NCBI GenBank assembly: GCA_023634235.1
Contig: JAMKCF010000007.1
Location: 21,582,592 to 21,646,591, forward strand
From: Pisaster brevispinus
Lineage: Eukaryota; Echinodermata; Asteroidea; Forcipulatida; Asteriidae
Length of the DNA: 64,000 nt
Direction: 5' to 3'
Under the pieces are notes generated by a model that saw only the letters and a list, made by a program, of their open reading frames with translations, ran no database searches and was not told the origin of the DNA. Positions 1 through 12,900 of the stretch are shown piece by piece; the stretch's first letter is position 1; each line of letters begins with the position of its first letter. Both the position numbers and the translations under genes were made by a program.

Positions 1-2524
1 TAAACTCCAAAAGGTAAAAATTCGAACATTTGGTAAAAAATGTTTCACCACGTAAAACAACTTTTAAAATGACAACAAAAACAATTTTAAATTAATTGGA
101 GTTGATTATAATGTTTCTCATTATCTTTCAATTAATTTGTTTTTGTTAAACATTGCAGTTCTTTCCAATAAGAATCACACCACATTTCACTCGACAAAGT
201 TTCTTTAAGCTTTAATGCATTTTATTTTCAAAATTACCAAGTCAATTTCAAACTACAGAATAGTTGGTTGGTCTTCATAAAACATCTAAGTCTACACAAT
301 AGTATAGCAGGCTTTATACTTCACAATGGCAAGGCATTTTCCTTAGTGAAGGGCACCTTAATGAGGAACATGATTTGTACTGGAACAACTTAAAAGGTAC
401 CCAGACAATGAGGTATAGGATAATGACAATGACAATGGTATACCATTGGTAGTATTCTTAGAAGTATAACAACACTTGCTATAACTGAGTTGGTACAAGA
501 ACCTTCCATCTGAGAAGTATAAGACAAGTGCACGATCACAATTAATGATGAAACAGTGATTGTATAACAATCTTTATACTCATGTAACCTGTCTTTAACA
601 AGAAAATACTTCAGCCAATGTAGTGCATGCAATTTGTTGATTGATTTCTCAAAAACCTGAATGTCCCATTCCTGAGGAATGTATCCTGTACAGTAATGTT
701 CCCTGAACTTAATGGGATTTTGAAAAACAGTATAATGACCCTCTTTAAAATGGAAATACTAAGTGGTATTTTGTTCCTTACAAACTCCAGACAACTAAGC
801 CAATATAGGTTAGCATTAAAACAATCTCCCCAATCAGGTCAACTGTATACAGTTTATATGCTTAACATTGCTGAGATTGAAAATATTAATGTTCACATAT
901 TTACACATAACTATGGGATAGAGATGGTCTCATAAAAAACTTCCCATGCAATATCTTTGCCTGAAATACTGCATTTTTTTTTAGAACTGGGTAAAAAGTT
1001 TTGATCCTACACGTCCAAAACCTGATGTTTGAAAACAGTAGTAGAATTTTTCCCTTTTTGTAATGACTTTGACGATTGATTGAGCTTAAACGTTTACAAG
1101 TTTGTTATTTCATGTATGTTTGGTCAAACAAAGTGCAGAAATGGGTCTCTGACAACAGTGCTGGCTGCCTGCTTTAAGCCTGTGTATTGAATAAAATGTT
1201 TTCAAGTTAACACAATGTACATTTATTATAAGATCAACAAAGACTAAATTACAACCTATGATTAATGATAGGTCTAAGCACTACTGAATACATGGAATAT
1301 GCAATAATTATCAGCATATTTTGATGGTTATAGTTGATCAAATGGTGAATATCTCATCATGGAAATTGTAAAATAATTGTGTATCAACATTTATCTCAAA
1401 AAAGGGGGGAAAAGAAGAAGTATTAAGAATTGAGTAATAGTGTAATATTGACAGACTATTTATTACAATAAGAAAACAAGATGATGCAAAAATAAAATCC
1501 AACCAAATCATGGATAAGAGATTGATTCAAATTGCAATTATTATAAAATAACAAAATATACTTTTAAACCGAACATTTTCAACCGACACAAACATGTTTA
1601 TCAATCAAAACAAATCATTAAAGTGATTGTTTTTACAAAATATACACAAGACCAGAATTTTAAAAAAACAACCAAATATTTTTCAGGAAAAAATTGCCAC
1701 AACTACACATTAATTCATCTGATGACAGCCAATGTTAGACTTTCATTAAGTTAGGATTAAGTATAAAACAACATTTCTGATTAATTAACTTGCAAATTAT
1801 ACAAAGACTGTTAAAGCCATAAATTCACTATAAAACTAATATAAAACTAATATGAAGCAGCCAATTACTGTCAGAGAACACATTATATTGCAAGAAATAT
1901 ATGTATTTATAGACACTGAGAGAATCTGAATGTTATTGAACAACAACAATATAGTATTGAAAAAATAGAACACAAAGACATTAGCATAACATTTATGATC
2001 CTTACTTAGTATATAAAAATCTGCTACGTTAGAATCAATGTGAATGACATCTGTTTACTTTGAATCTCTGAATTACAGTTGTAATGTTTTTGTTCCTTAC
2101 GCTTACACCGCCATGTACAGGGTATTAAGCACTGAATACTCAGTGCTTTCAAGGCGGTCATTCCATGTAATGGCAAATCAGCCTAACTGGAACAGAGATA
2201 AGCTGTTTTACCATAAAAATGGGACACAAGTTCAAAAAGAGGACGAGATAGGACATGTTATATTCAAAACCATACATAGTATGCCTTTGAAACTTTGAAA
2301 TGGAAAAAGGGCCCTCAATTTACTAAGAAATTGTTGTATATAAAAACTGAAAATGTTCAAGTTGCGCTGTTCACAAGCATACTACTACTTCAAAGATTAT
2401 CAAAAATGTTTTATACTTTTTATATTATTTGTATGAGAAGGAATGTTGATTAAAGAATATTTAATTCCACAAATGAAAGACAATAAACCAATCAAGAATA
2501 AAATGAATCATCAAAGTAATAAGG

Positions 2525-2665
2525 AGTGTCTATCTGGGTAAACCCTAAGCCCCAAACTCTTCTAAATCCCAATGCGTGTTTTGTTTGATTTGGTTGGACT
2601 GAGACTGCACTGGTAAACTGAGTGAGGAAGGATCCTAGCAAATCACTCATGGGAGTTATGGTTGA
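2525..2665. repeat. Dispersed repeat, 'atcctagcaaatcactcatggga' family, copy 1
   Basis: The phrases gcgtgttttgtttgattt, gactgagactgcactgg and gatcctagcaaatcactcat recur near 7000-7225 and 47425-47675. At those two sites the word is repeated in tandem with a period of roughly 105 bp. This copy holds a single partial unit. No coding content was found. Confidence 0.6.
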
Positions 2666-3249
2666 TGTCTGTAATTTAAGTACAATGATCAAGTATAAGG
2701 TTGAATGAATAGTCAAATTTATGAACAGTGATCATCCCAACAAACTTGAGATACTACAACATTGCACAGCTGCTAAAGTCACATTCTACCTAGATAAAAT
2801 TTCTCTACTAACTACAGTGTAAAAGTCTATTATAAAACTTTCTTAGTCCAAATACTCAAATATATGACTTTTGATGAATTGTAATGTTCCTCATGATTTT
2901 TAAATTGGAATCGCGATGATACAACATTTAATCTAGGAAAACTTGTTTATGAAAAAGTATGATATTAAATTCTTTTGATTTCTTTCTTCTGATAAAATTT
3001 AAAAAATACTTGCACATATTATCATACAAATATAAAAAAGCTCACACTAATTCATCTTAATATAAAATGTTTCCAAAGTATTTACACTTTTCTTTTCATT
3101 TGGTGTAGTTTTTGAAAAATAGTTCTCGTCAAAGTCGGACTGGAATGCTTTTTTAAATGGTCCCGGAAAATGATTGTTCAGTCTTGTTTGTATTAAGACA
3201 GTATCTGTTTTGGTCTAATGGAGAGTTGTGTGAGTCTGGGTAACATAAA

Positions 3250-3440
3250 CAGTAGCTTCTGTGACTGATTTCATAGAGCTGCTCAAGCACACAAACTTGC
3301 TTAGCTGAATTAGGTGACCAGCCAAAATTCTCTCAAGTTTACATCGTTACGACTGGTGCCCCACTTTTGCTTAGCAAAGAAACTTGCTAAAGGCATGCTG
3401 TCTACTTAACAAGTTTATGAAATTGGGCCCAGGTGTTAAA
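3250..3440. repeat. Degenerate MITE-like repeat ending in GAAATTGGGCCCA
   Basis: The right end, atgaaattgggcccaggt at about 3418-3435, matches the inverted ends of the better preserved element at 50556-50808. The left end, gatttcatagagctgc near 3267, is a worn version. The internal GCTTAGC and CTTGCT words also recall that family. I infer an old non-autonomous DNA transposon copy. Confidence 0.4.
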
Positions 3441-3490
3441 AGTCAATCAAATCAAAAACTTCAGTCGTATAAAAAACATGAACACTACCA

Positions 3491-3535
3491 TGGTCTTCTG
3501 TAAAAAGCCTTATTTATTAATTTTACAGAAGACCA
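3491..3535 (-). terminator. Perfect 15-bp stem-loop with AATAAA in the loop (possible TRPA1 polyadenylation site)
   Basis: The arms 3491-3505 (tggtcttctgtaaaa) and 3521-3535 are perfect reverse complements around a 15-nt loop. On the minus strand the loop contains AATAAA (3513-3518). It lies about 400 bp beyond the TRPA1 stop codon, so it could be the poly(A) signal of that transcript. That role is inferred from position only. Confidence 0.4.
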
Positions 3536-3627
3536 CTGTAGTTTCTGTACGAAGACATTAACGTCATGTATATATGTGATATAAAACACCATTCAATAGT
3601 AAACTAACCCTTGTTAAAGACTGCCTC

Positions 3628-3950
3628 TTGACTTTAACTCCCCAACTTCCTCTTGACCTTTACTCCCCAACTCCCTCTTGACCTTTACTCCCAACTTCCT
3701 CTTGACCTTTACTCCCCAACTTCCTCTTGACCTTTACTCCCCAACTTCCTCTTGACCTTTACTCCCAACTTCCTGTTGACCTTTACTCCCCAACTTCCTC
3801 TTGACCTTAACTCCCCAACTTCCTCTTGACCTTTACTTCCCAACTTCCTCTTGACCTTTACTCCCCAACTTCCTCTTGACCTTTACACCCCAACTTCCTC
3901 TTGACCTTAACTCCCCAACTTTCTCTTGACTTTTACTCTCCAACTTCTTC
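3628..3950. repeat. 25-bp minisatellite, 13 units, overlapping the TRPA1 stop codon
   Basis: Thirteen head-to-tail units of ttgacctttactccccaact plus ttcctc-type tail (25 bp; units 3 and 6 are 24 bp) run without a break. The last unit, 3926-3950, is the end of the TRPA1 coding sequence: read on the minus strand it gives the codons for E-E-V-G-E followed by TAA. The other units repeat nearly the same codons and stop downstream of the real stop, in the presumed 3' UTR. Eleven units carry TGACCT. Confidence 0.95.
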
Positions 3951-6900
3951 TGATGCCTCTCCTTCTTGCCAGTCTACATCCTGTTTCTTAAGGAGTGCTT
4001 CCAGCATTCCTTCAATACGATCATTCTGACCTCTTAGCAACTTCAGCCGATATTTCACATTCTTCACAGTGCTTGTAAGATTATCTTGCTGCTGTTTGAT
4101 TTCCTCAAGCTTTGTCTACAACAAACGAGCAAGAAAACAATTTGATAATCACATCTTGTTTTCCCCTAATTCACAAATATCCATTACAATGTCTTGCTGA
4201 TTTTGATGGATGAAGTGCTGCAGTAAATAAGCAGATGTTGGAATTGCACAAGTCCACCTGGTTTGATGTTGAGCTGAAAGGTTCTTGTGTTTTTGAAGGT
4301 TCTATGACCATGGGGGTTGAATCATGCATGTAGATAAAAAGGAAGTTTTTCAAGTATGTATCTTCCATGAGGAGAGTACCAGCATGATGGTAATTAACAG
4401 CAGTTACATTTTGAAACCTAGGTACCAACTGTTAGTGTCAGAGCAGTATTCTCTCTGAGTAGTAAGGCAACCAAGATCCTTAACTGAGCAGAGTTAATAT
4501 CCTGACTGGGATGTACCAGTTAGGATATACACATACATCCCAAGGAAACAATGTTTAACAGCTATCAATACATTACACAAGTTCTCCTTGGTAATTGATT
4601 ATAAAAGTGAGTGTATCCTACCATGGGTGGATTCAGCGCCGTGTTGATAGCATCACCAATAAGTTCTTCTCGTCCAGAGTACCAGTTATAGAACTTTGAC
4701 CACAAATTTTTGCTTTGTTGGTTTGGATGGACAGTCAGTTTCTTCAAGATTGAACGTTTCCACATAAACCTTGGTAAGGCTTCCTGTACCTCCATGGCTA
4801 GGTTCACCTAAATCCAACACATCCAACACATACATTTAAAGCTGACTCATAATCATAAATGCTGAACATTGAGTAACCAAATGAACAGTAAATCCTCCTC
4901 TTACAGAATTGTACCCATTTTGACACAAAAATCAGTTCAAAATATCACATTGGTCAGTTTTGTGGACATCCTTATCATTTTCATGGCCTGTTGTTAGTAA
5001 GAGGATGTAGCACACTGGACTCAGTTTATTGTGGCAAAGTTATCAGGGAATGGGTTGTAATCCAGGTCATTACGCTTGTGTAATGGAGCAACTTACAGCA
5101 ACAGGCTTTTAAACTATTATTGCTTCTCTTCACTCAGGTGAAAATGGTACCTGTGAGGGTAGGTGTTATTGTAGCACAGGCAGCATGAAATCCATGGAGC
5201 TGGGATGGTGTTCAGTTACCATGAGCATCAAACATTGGCAGATACTAAAATTTCTAGAGAAAAGAATACATAATCTGGATACCCTAATGGCCAGTAAATA
5301 CCGGTACAATGAGAATGTGTTTACTGACCTGCATACCAAGGCGTTGCAACTTGGCTTGTTCCTGGACTCCTTTGATGTCATCTACGGCGAGACCAACCTA
5401 CATGTATGACATGATAAAAGAGTACACATAAATTCCTGTACCATGGGTTTCTGATGGTGTCACACCAAGTAAATTCCATCTGTTGGATTTTGACTTTGCA
5501 GGCCCGATTGCTTTGCTTCTGAAAGGGCAAGGGCACCACAGTGTTTTTCTCCTTGGTAAACTGGTAAAGAGCACCTTCATGAAGAAATTGAAATTTCTAT
5601 TTGGACCATTTCAAGTGGCGCAGAAAGGAAAGGGGAGCACATGCCTCGGGTGCTGCTTTTTTTGTTTGCGATGGGTGTCTGTGGATGTGTGTGTGTACAT
5701 TCATGTATTGTATGTATTATACATGAGTACAATGCCTCATCTTGAAAGAAAACTACCCCGACTACTAGTTTTCTTTACACAGATGATATCCACCCTGGCA
5801 TGTAAATGCCCCTTGGGATTGTGACCAACATCTAAACCTATGGTTATTACTGTTATCTTAAAGAAAACCTCGGTTCTGATTTACCAATCCATGGCAATAA
5901 TAGTGTGATACCATATTTCATGGTCCATTTCACACCCTGAGTATTGTGATGTTCAAACTCTGCGCATTGTGCTATTTTAAGCTGTGCATCAAGTTTGCTT
6001 CAAAACTAATAATATCTTGATCTAATGCTAAAATGTTCATAGAGAAAGTGAATGAAGGGGCACAGTCCTCTAACCATGCCTTCTTGCACCTTGCCACCAA
6101 ACAGCCTCTGTGATGGATTCACAGAGATTACCTAGAGTTACTCACCAGTAAGTTCATAACAATGATTGACAGTAGAATGACAAAGACGGTGAAGACAAAG
6201 TATGTAACTCCCTTGTAATAGACCTCCACCAAGAACAGATCTTTCTCAGTCTTGTCTTCATTACCAATCCCCAGGTAGTCCAGTTGGTGGAAAATGCCAT
6301 CAAATTCAAACTCTCCTATCATCATCACAAATGTCTTAATCAACGAGTAGTGAACACGATGAAAGGGTTCCTTTAAAAAAAAAAACCATTATATTAATTA
6401 CCCGCTTATTTCCACATTTTCTGTTATTATTGCTATTATTACATATTTCTGATAATGAAATTGAAACCAAGGATGCCACATAAGTAAACTTAATCACTGT
6501 AGCTCGCAAGCCTGAGGAAACCTGTAAAAAAGGGTGCTTGCTATGTGAACCAGAAACACTGGGGTTAACCCCTACTCTTTAACATGCACTATCAATCCTA
6601 GTGCTGAGGACCTACGGTTTAATCCGAAGGACAAAGCATTTTATTTTATATGGTAAAGTATCTTGATCAAGGACACAAGTGTCACAATTGGAACACGAAC
6701 CCCCACTCTGTTGATCAGAAACACCAGAGCTTGGGTCCAGTGCTATTAACCACTTGGCCACAACATGGCACAATCTTCAATCTTGTATCAAACAATAATT
6801 TTAAGATTCACTATTTTAAATGTTTTTACCTGGTTCATGAGCAGGGCATAGAAAGCCAATCCAAAGGCAATGATGAAGAGGAAGAATACAATGGCAAACT

Positions 6901-9900
6901 GCAGAAAGGTCTTCAGCACGTCTGTACAAAAGTATCAACATAAATCTTGTTTTGAATGAGTTTAGATTCAATACCACAGAGAAGGGAGCCTAGTAAATTA
7001 CACATTGGATCAGGAAAACCACCATAATCAGAGTCCAACAGTTTGGGTGTTGAGTTACCATACGGTGTTAGATTTTGCTAGAGGGAGGAAGGATCCTAGC
7101 AAATCACTCATGGGATTAGGCATGCCACCATAATTAGTGTCAAACAGATTGGATGTTGAGTTACCATACGGTATTGGATTTGGTTAGAGCGAGGAAGGAA
7201 CCTAGTAAATCACTCGTGAATCGCGGATGTCAAAAGTCCTTTGTCACAGGTTTGTTTGACCTCACATTTTCCAGAGTTTTAGCGGGAGTGTTTCAGAGAA
7301 AAAAGTGTTTTCACCTTGTTTTAGTGTGAGGTAAAGGGATCATTTGTTCTATTTCTTGTGGAATCCATCTATTGGAATAATATAAAAACTGAATATTTCA
7401 GAGCATCTTAGAGTCACTCTTTAAGCATAACTAAATTACTGTTTTACCAACCTGTAAACATGACAATATAAATGCCAAACTGGGGGAACTTTCTCAGGAA
7501 CAGGATCAGGTTAATCCAAGCTAAGAAGACGGCCACAGCACCACACTGCCACTGCCAAGGCTGAAAACAAATCACTCCATTGAATTGGTCAGGTGCAATT
7601 AAACATCCACATTATGGAAAAACTATGGGGAACACATTGGTTGAATAAATCCCAACGTACTCAAAACAATTTGATGTTCTCTTCAGCATGATTATTGACG
7701 GAGCTGGTTCTCATAAGGACCACTAGAAGAGAATAGTTTGAATGTTGAGCACCAACCACTGCACCACTTAACAATAAATATACTCTCCCCATCCCCAGTG
7801 CCCCGTCAATATTGTTACACTCAAGCTGGAGTGCTGGGCAGTGCTGAGAATCAACACTGACCAGGGGCCAGGGGGATGGGGGCCAGGGGGATGGGGGCCA
7901 GGGGGATGGGGGCCAGGATTGACCTTAATTGTACCTTACCAGAGTCAGGGTGATACAGGATGCGCTGGACACACTGCAGTCTGCATCTGCAGCGTATGGA
8001 TATGACACTCCAGATAGAGGTAACACAAACAGGATGGACAGTGTGTAGATAAACCATTCAAGTAAATTCACAAAGCCAATGTAGTTCAGTTTCTGATGGT
8101 ACATCTGGACTAGCTGTAAAATGAATGGGAGACAAAGTAACAACTTATTAACAGCAGGTAGTGTTTCTTTGGCTTTACAAATATAAGACAAATAAACTCA
8201 GTACTTTTGGTTGACTTGTTCAACAGATCAAATTCTATACCTTCACCCTTTTATGTACACATTAAATCTCTAGTACAATCATTTGGTGTGGTCCCTGGCA
8301 ACAGTTCTGTGCGCCAAATGCATTCAACAAATAAAAAGCACAATTAAGTTAACTCAGTACTGCCATTAGGATTTTCAATGTATAGTATCTTTGGATGTGT
8401 GATATTTTTCAGGTTGAGAACAGATGACACAGATTCAGAAAATGGCTATCCGACCTGTGACTTTCCGTCTCTTTATTTACAAGCTACTGAGGGCGCACTT
8501 CAATAATGAAATTATGAAAGGTTGCATGTAGATTTATGCCCGTTATGAAACCATAGCTTGGGCTATGGCTTAGGGTCCATCCACCTGTTTGAAGCCCCAT
8601 ACCGAAACATACGTTTTAAACAAAACCAAACACCCTAAGCTGTGCTTTAGAAAATGGCCATAATTTTTTTACTGTGATAAGCAACAGTCAAAAGTAAGTT
8701 TTTGTTTAAGTAACTCAATCTTACCTCCTTGAAGATGTTGATTCCTGATAATACAATGATAACCCAGTCACCAACTCTTCCAAATATGAAATGAGTGATG
8801 GGACTGAAACCCATTTCCCAGCGCTTCTTACCATCCGTAATCCAAGTAATTGAATTATTTTTCTCAATGGTGTAATAAAAAGGAGGTGGGTTTGTTGTTA
8901 CATAACCTGCAAAGAAAACCGAAATGTATTTCTTTTTTCAAGGCAAATTTGTGTATTCTTGCTATATTTATTTACATACCTCATAATTTCATAAAAGACA
9001 TACATTTTATCTTACTGTTATAAATATCACACACTTGCACATCATTAGCAATGTAGATTTGTAAAAAAAAAATATATATAACAATTTAAAAAAAAATTAT
9101 TTTAAAAAACTTTATAAAATGAATGCCAAATATGTGGCAAAAACCCCCATCCCAAAACCAAAACAAAAAACATACCAGTCAAGAAGATGAGGTAAAGAGT
9201 GTAAAACAACAGTGAGACGTAGTAGAAGAATCTGCCATAGCTGTCCCACTTATGCTGGAGTAGACTGGTGACTAGTGGATGGCCTAGTAACTCATCACGT
9301 CTGGAATTGACCTACAAAAGAACAACCATCAAAGAGCTCTTTTTGTGACTGCCTTCTTCATGCATGTCTGTTGTTTTTTAACCATACAATTCCATGTTTA
9401 AATAAAGCAATTGATGCATTTAGCTGATGAAATGGTCGTTTGTCACCAGGCGAGCTCAGTGGTTCTAGCATCTGATCTAGAATGTGGAAGGTCATGAGTT
9501 TGAATCCCAACCAAGAAGCCATCCAATTTTTGTATCCACAAGACTCGGAATACGCCACAAATAAGGCTACAGCGTGTTGTATTGTGTTGTATTATCATGA
9601 ACTACAAGTTGTTGTGTTATCATGAGCTACAAGTTACAAGAGAATAAAGGGTTCGAAGATGGCCGCCCCCATTCACGAGTTTACAGTTAAACGGTGAGTT
9701 CGTTCCATGATCATATTTACTAGTTTGAAGGACCCGAAACATAACATGGTGGCAGCGCTGGGTCTAGTAAATATCAGAGGACAAAATCATTGAGAATTTG
9801 TCACAATTTGTGTTTAAATTATGCCACGAAAGACAGTTAGAGAGTCGCGATACTAGTTCGTCGATAATTTGTTTTTCACTGTGCGAATCGCTACGTGAGT

Positions 9901-12900
9901 ACACTACACGATGGCGAAATCTTCCGTGGGGGCGCCTTCCATATTGATCGGTCGGTTGGATCAATACGACCAAGTGGAGGATATAAACAATTATCTTGAG
10001 AGACTTGAACTGTACTTCATAGCCAATGACATACCTGCTGTTAAGAAATCTGCAGTACTCCTGAGTGTGGTTGGACCTACAGTTTACAAGACTGTGAAAA
10101 GTTTGTCGGAACCAAGCCCGGTATCAGAACAATCATACAAAGAACTGTGTGATATGCTCATTTCACACTATGGCCCTAAGCGGTTGGTCATAGCAGAACG
10201 GTTCCGCTTCTACAAACGCAACCAGAAGGATGGAGAGACAGTTGCCCAGTACGCAGTGGAACTACAGACATTGGCAGGCCTATGTAAATTCGGCGCATTC
10301 CTTGATGATGCACTACGAGATAGGCTGGTTTGTGGCATTTCCAGTCAATACATCCAAAAGCATCTGCTGACAAAAGATGGATTGACCTTCCAGAAAGTTG
10401 TTGAAGTTGCCAAAACCCTAGAAACGGCAACAAAAGATTTGAAGGAAATCAAATTGAGAGGAGAGGGAGCTGCAGTGCAGACTGTTTTCCACAAAGCACG
10501 TAAGCCAAAGGCTCGTGGAAAACCTACTGGAGGAAACAGATACAAACCAACAAAGCATAAGTCATGCCCAGCAAAGGGGCGAACCTGTAACAACTGCAAG
10601 AAGGTTGGACATTTCTCAAAGGTGTGCAGATCTTCACGTAAACAAATGAGGGCAGTTCTCCAGTCAGACGATGATGAAAGCGACCAAAGAGATGACAGTG
10701 ATTTCTTCGTCGGTGCCATTAACCACGAAACACTGCAAATAGATGATGTTTGGAAACAAAATCTCTACCTACATGGCAAGTGCGTGTCCTTTCTGTTGGA
10801 CACTGGGTCAGAGGTGAATATTTTGCCGAACAAGATCTACCAATCCCTCAACATTGTAGACAAGACACTGGACCGATCATCTACACGCCTGTCTGGATTT
10901 TTTGGTGGTAAAGCGACACCACTAGGCCAAACCAGACTGAAATGCCAGGTGAAGGACAAAACGCAGACATTGATGTTTTTGATCCTCGAACAAGGCTCCC
11001 CTGTCCTTGGAAAGAAAGCTTGTGAGGCACTTGGTCTGCTACAACGTGTTTACTCTCTCATAAGTGACGATAGTGTCTTTGAGGGTCCAGGATGTATGCA
11101 GGGGCACCCGGCAAAAATAACAATCTCCAAGGATGCGACACCTTACTGCGTCAACGCTCCTCGACTTATCCCCATTCCTCTCCTTCCCCAACTCAAAGAA
11201 GAGCTTGGAAAACTAGAGACACAGGGAATTGTACAGCGTGTCACTGAACCAACAGACTGGTGCTCACCCATAGTCATTGCTCCAAAGTCATTGCTCCAAC
11301 GGTAGCATAAGACTGTGTGTAGACTTAAGACAGCTAAATAAATCTGTTGTGCGAGAGCGATTCATCATCCCAACTGTTGAAGAAGTTCTGGGTAGAATTT
11401 CTGGAGCACAAATCTTCTCACTATTGGATGCCAAACACGGGTTCTGGCAAGTTCCCCTGGCAGAAGAGAGTCAACGTCTGACGACATTCATCACGCCATA
11501 TGGTCGTTTTTGCTTCAGGCGTTTGCCATTTGGCATAACTTCCGCTCCGGAGATATACCAGCGGATCATGTGTGATCTTCTCTCAGGACTACCAGGTGTT
11601 GTCGTCTACATGGACAATGTGTTGATAACCGGCAAGACCAAAGAGGAACATGATGAAAGACTCCAGCAAGTTCTACAAATTGTCCAGAAAGCCGGTCTAA
11701 AGCTGAACAAAGATAAGTGCAAGATCGCTCAGACACGAGTTGATTTTCTTGGGATGAAGCTTGACAAGGATGGTGTACATCCTGATCCTGCTAAAGTAGC
11801 AGCAATTATCCAGATGACCCCACCGACTAGTAGAGAGGAGGTGAAACGCCTGATGGGAATGGTGAACTGGCTAACACGTTTCGTTCCCAATGCATCCACA
11901 GTTGCAGCACCAATCAATGACTTACTAAAGAGTAATATCGACTGGATTTGGGGTCCATCTCAACAATCGTCGTTTCGTAGTCTCAAGAGACTGTTGACAT
12001 CAGCACCAACACTAGCGCTCTACGATCCATCACGAGAGACAATGGTGAGCTCAGACGCAAGCAGTTATGGGATTGGAGGCTGTATTCTCCAACGCCACGA
12101 TGAACAGTGGAAACCAGTTGCATACTGCTCTAGAAGTCTTACTTCAGCAGAAAAGCGGTATGCCCAAATAGAGAAAGAACTGCTAGCATCAGTGTGGTCA
12201 TGTGAAAGGTTCTATGTCAGAGGCCTTCACTTCACAGTGGAGACTGACCACAAGCCGCTTATCCCTCTAATAAACAACAAGGATCTCTGTGACGTTCCCC
12301 TGAGGTGTCAGCGTCTTCTCATGCGATTGATGAAGTACAAATGCACAGCTGTGTATACACCAGGGAAGTTTCTTGTTGTAGCTGACGCCCTCTCAAGAGA
12401 ACCCTTGAAATCAACAGAAGACGGGACTGATAATCTTGCAGAGGAAATAGAGGCCCACATTGACATGATCACAAAGCACTGGCCAGTTCGCAAAGGAAAA
12501 CTTGCAGAGATAAAGCACAAGACTGACCTTGACGACAGCTTGAAACATGTCAAATCTTACATCACGAATGGATGGCCAAAGTACACGAAAGATCTTGAAT
12601 CTGCAAGTGTTCTTCACGACTGGGAGGAACAAGACAAGATCAGTGAGATTGATGGCGTCTTGACATATGGTGACCGCATCATAATCCCAGTAAAGATGCG
12701 ACAAGACATGCTGAAAAAAATACATGCGGGTCACCAAGGGATCTCCAAATGCAGACTCTGCGCTGGTCAAGCAGTCTGGTGGCCAAGTATTGGCACTGAT
12801 ATAGCTCAATATGTCAAGATGTGTGATCACTGCCAACAGAAACAATCAACCCAAAAAGCTGAACCACTGATCTCATCGCCACTGCCAGAAAGACCATGGC

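Larger units (their letters stand above)
1..3480. other. Intergenic / downstream of TRPA1, no gene recognised
   Basis: AT-rich sequence with no convincing exon. The few open frames are under 90 codons, lack recognisable motifs and have no splice support. The stretch holds copies of dispersed repeats, listed separately near 2525-2665 and 3250-3440. Part of it may be 3' UTR of the minus-strand TRPA1 gene, whose stop codon is at 3933-3935. Confidence 0.6.

Noticed and set aside
3628..3950. CRISPR-like array at the left side
   Set aside because: A plain 25-bp tandem repeat without spacers, derived from the end of a gene.
5483..5824. 113-codon plus-strand ORF inside a TRPA1 intron
   Set aside because: Antisense to TRPA1, low-complexity vocabulary, no family resemblance.
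10345..12845. Minus-strand ORFs of 124 and 144 codons within the Ty3 element
   Set aside because: Shadow frames of the real gag-pol coding strand.
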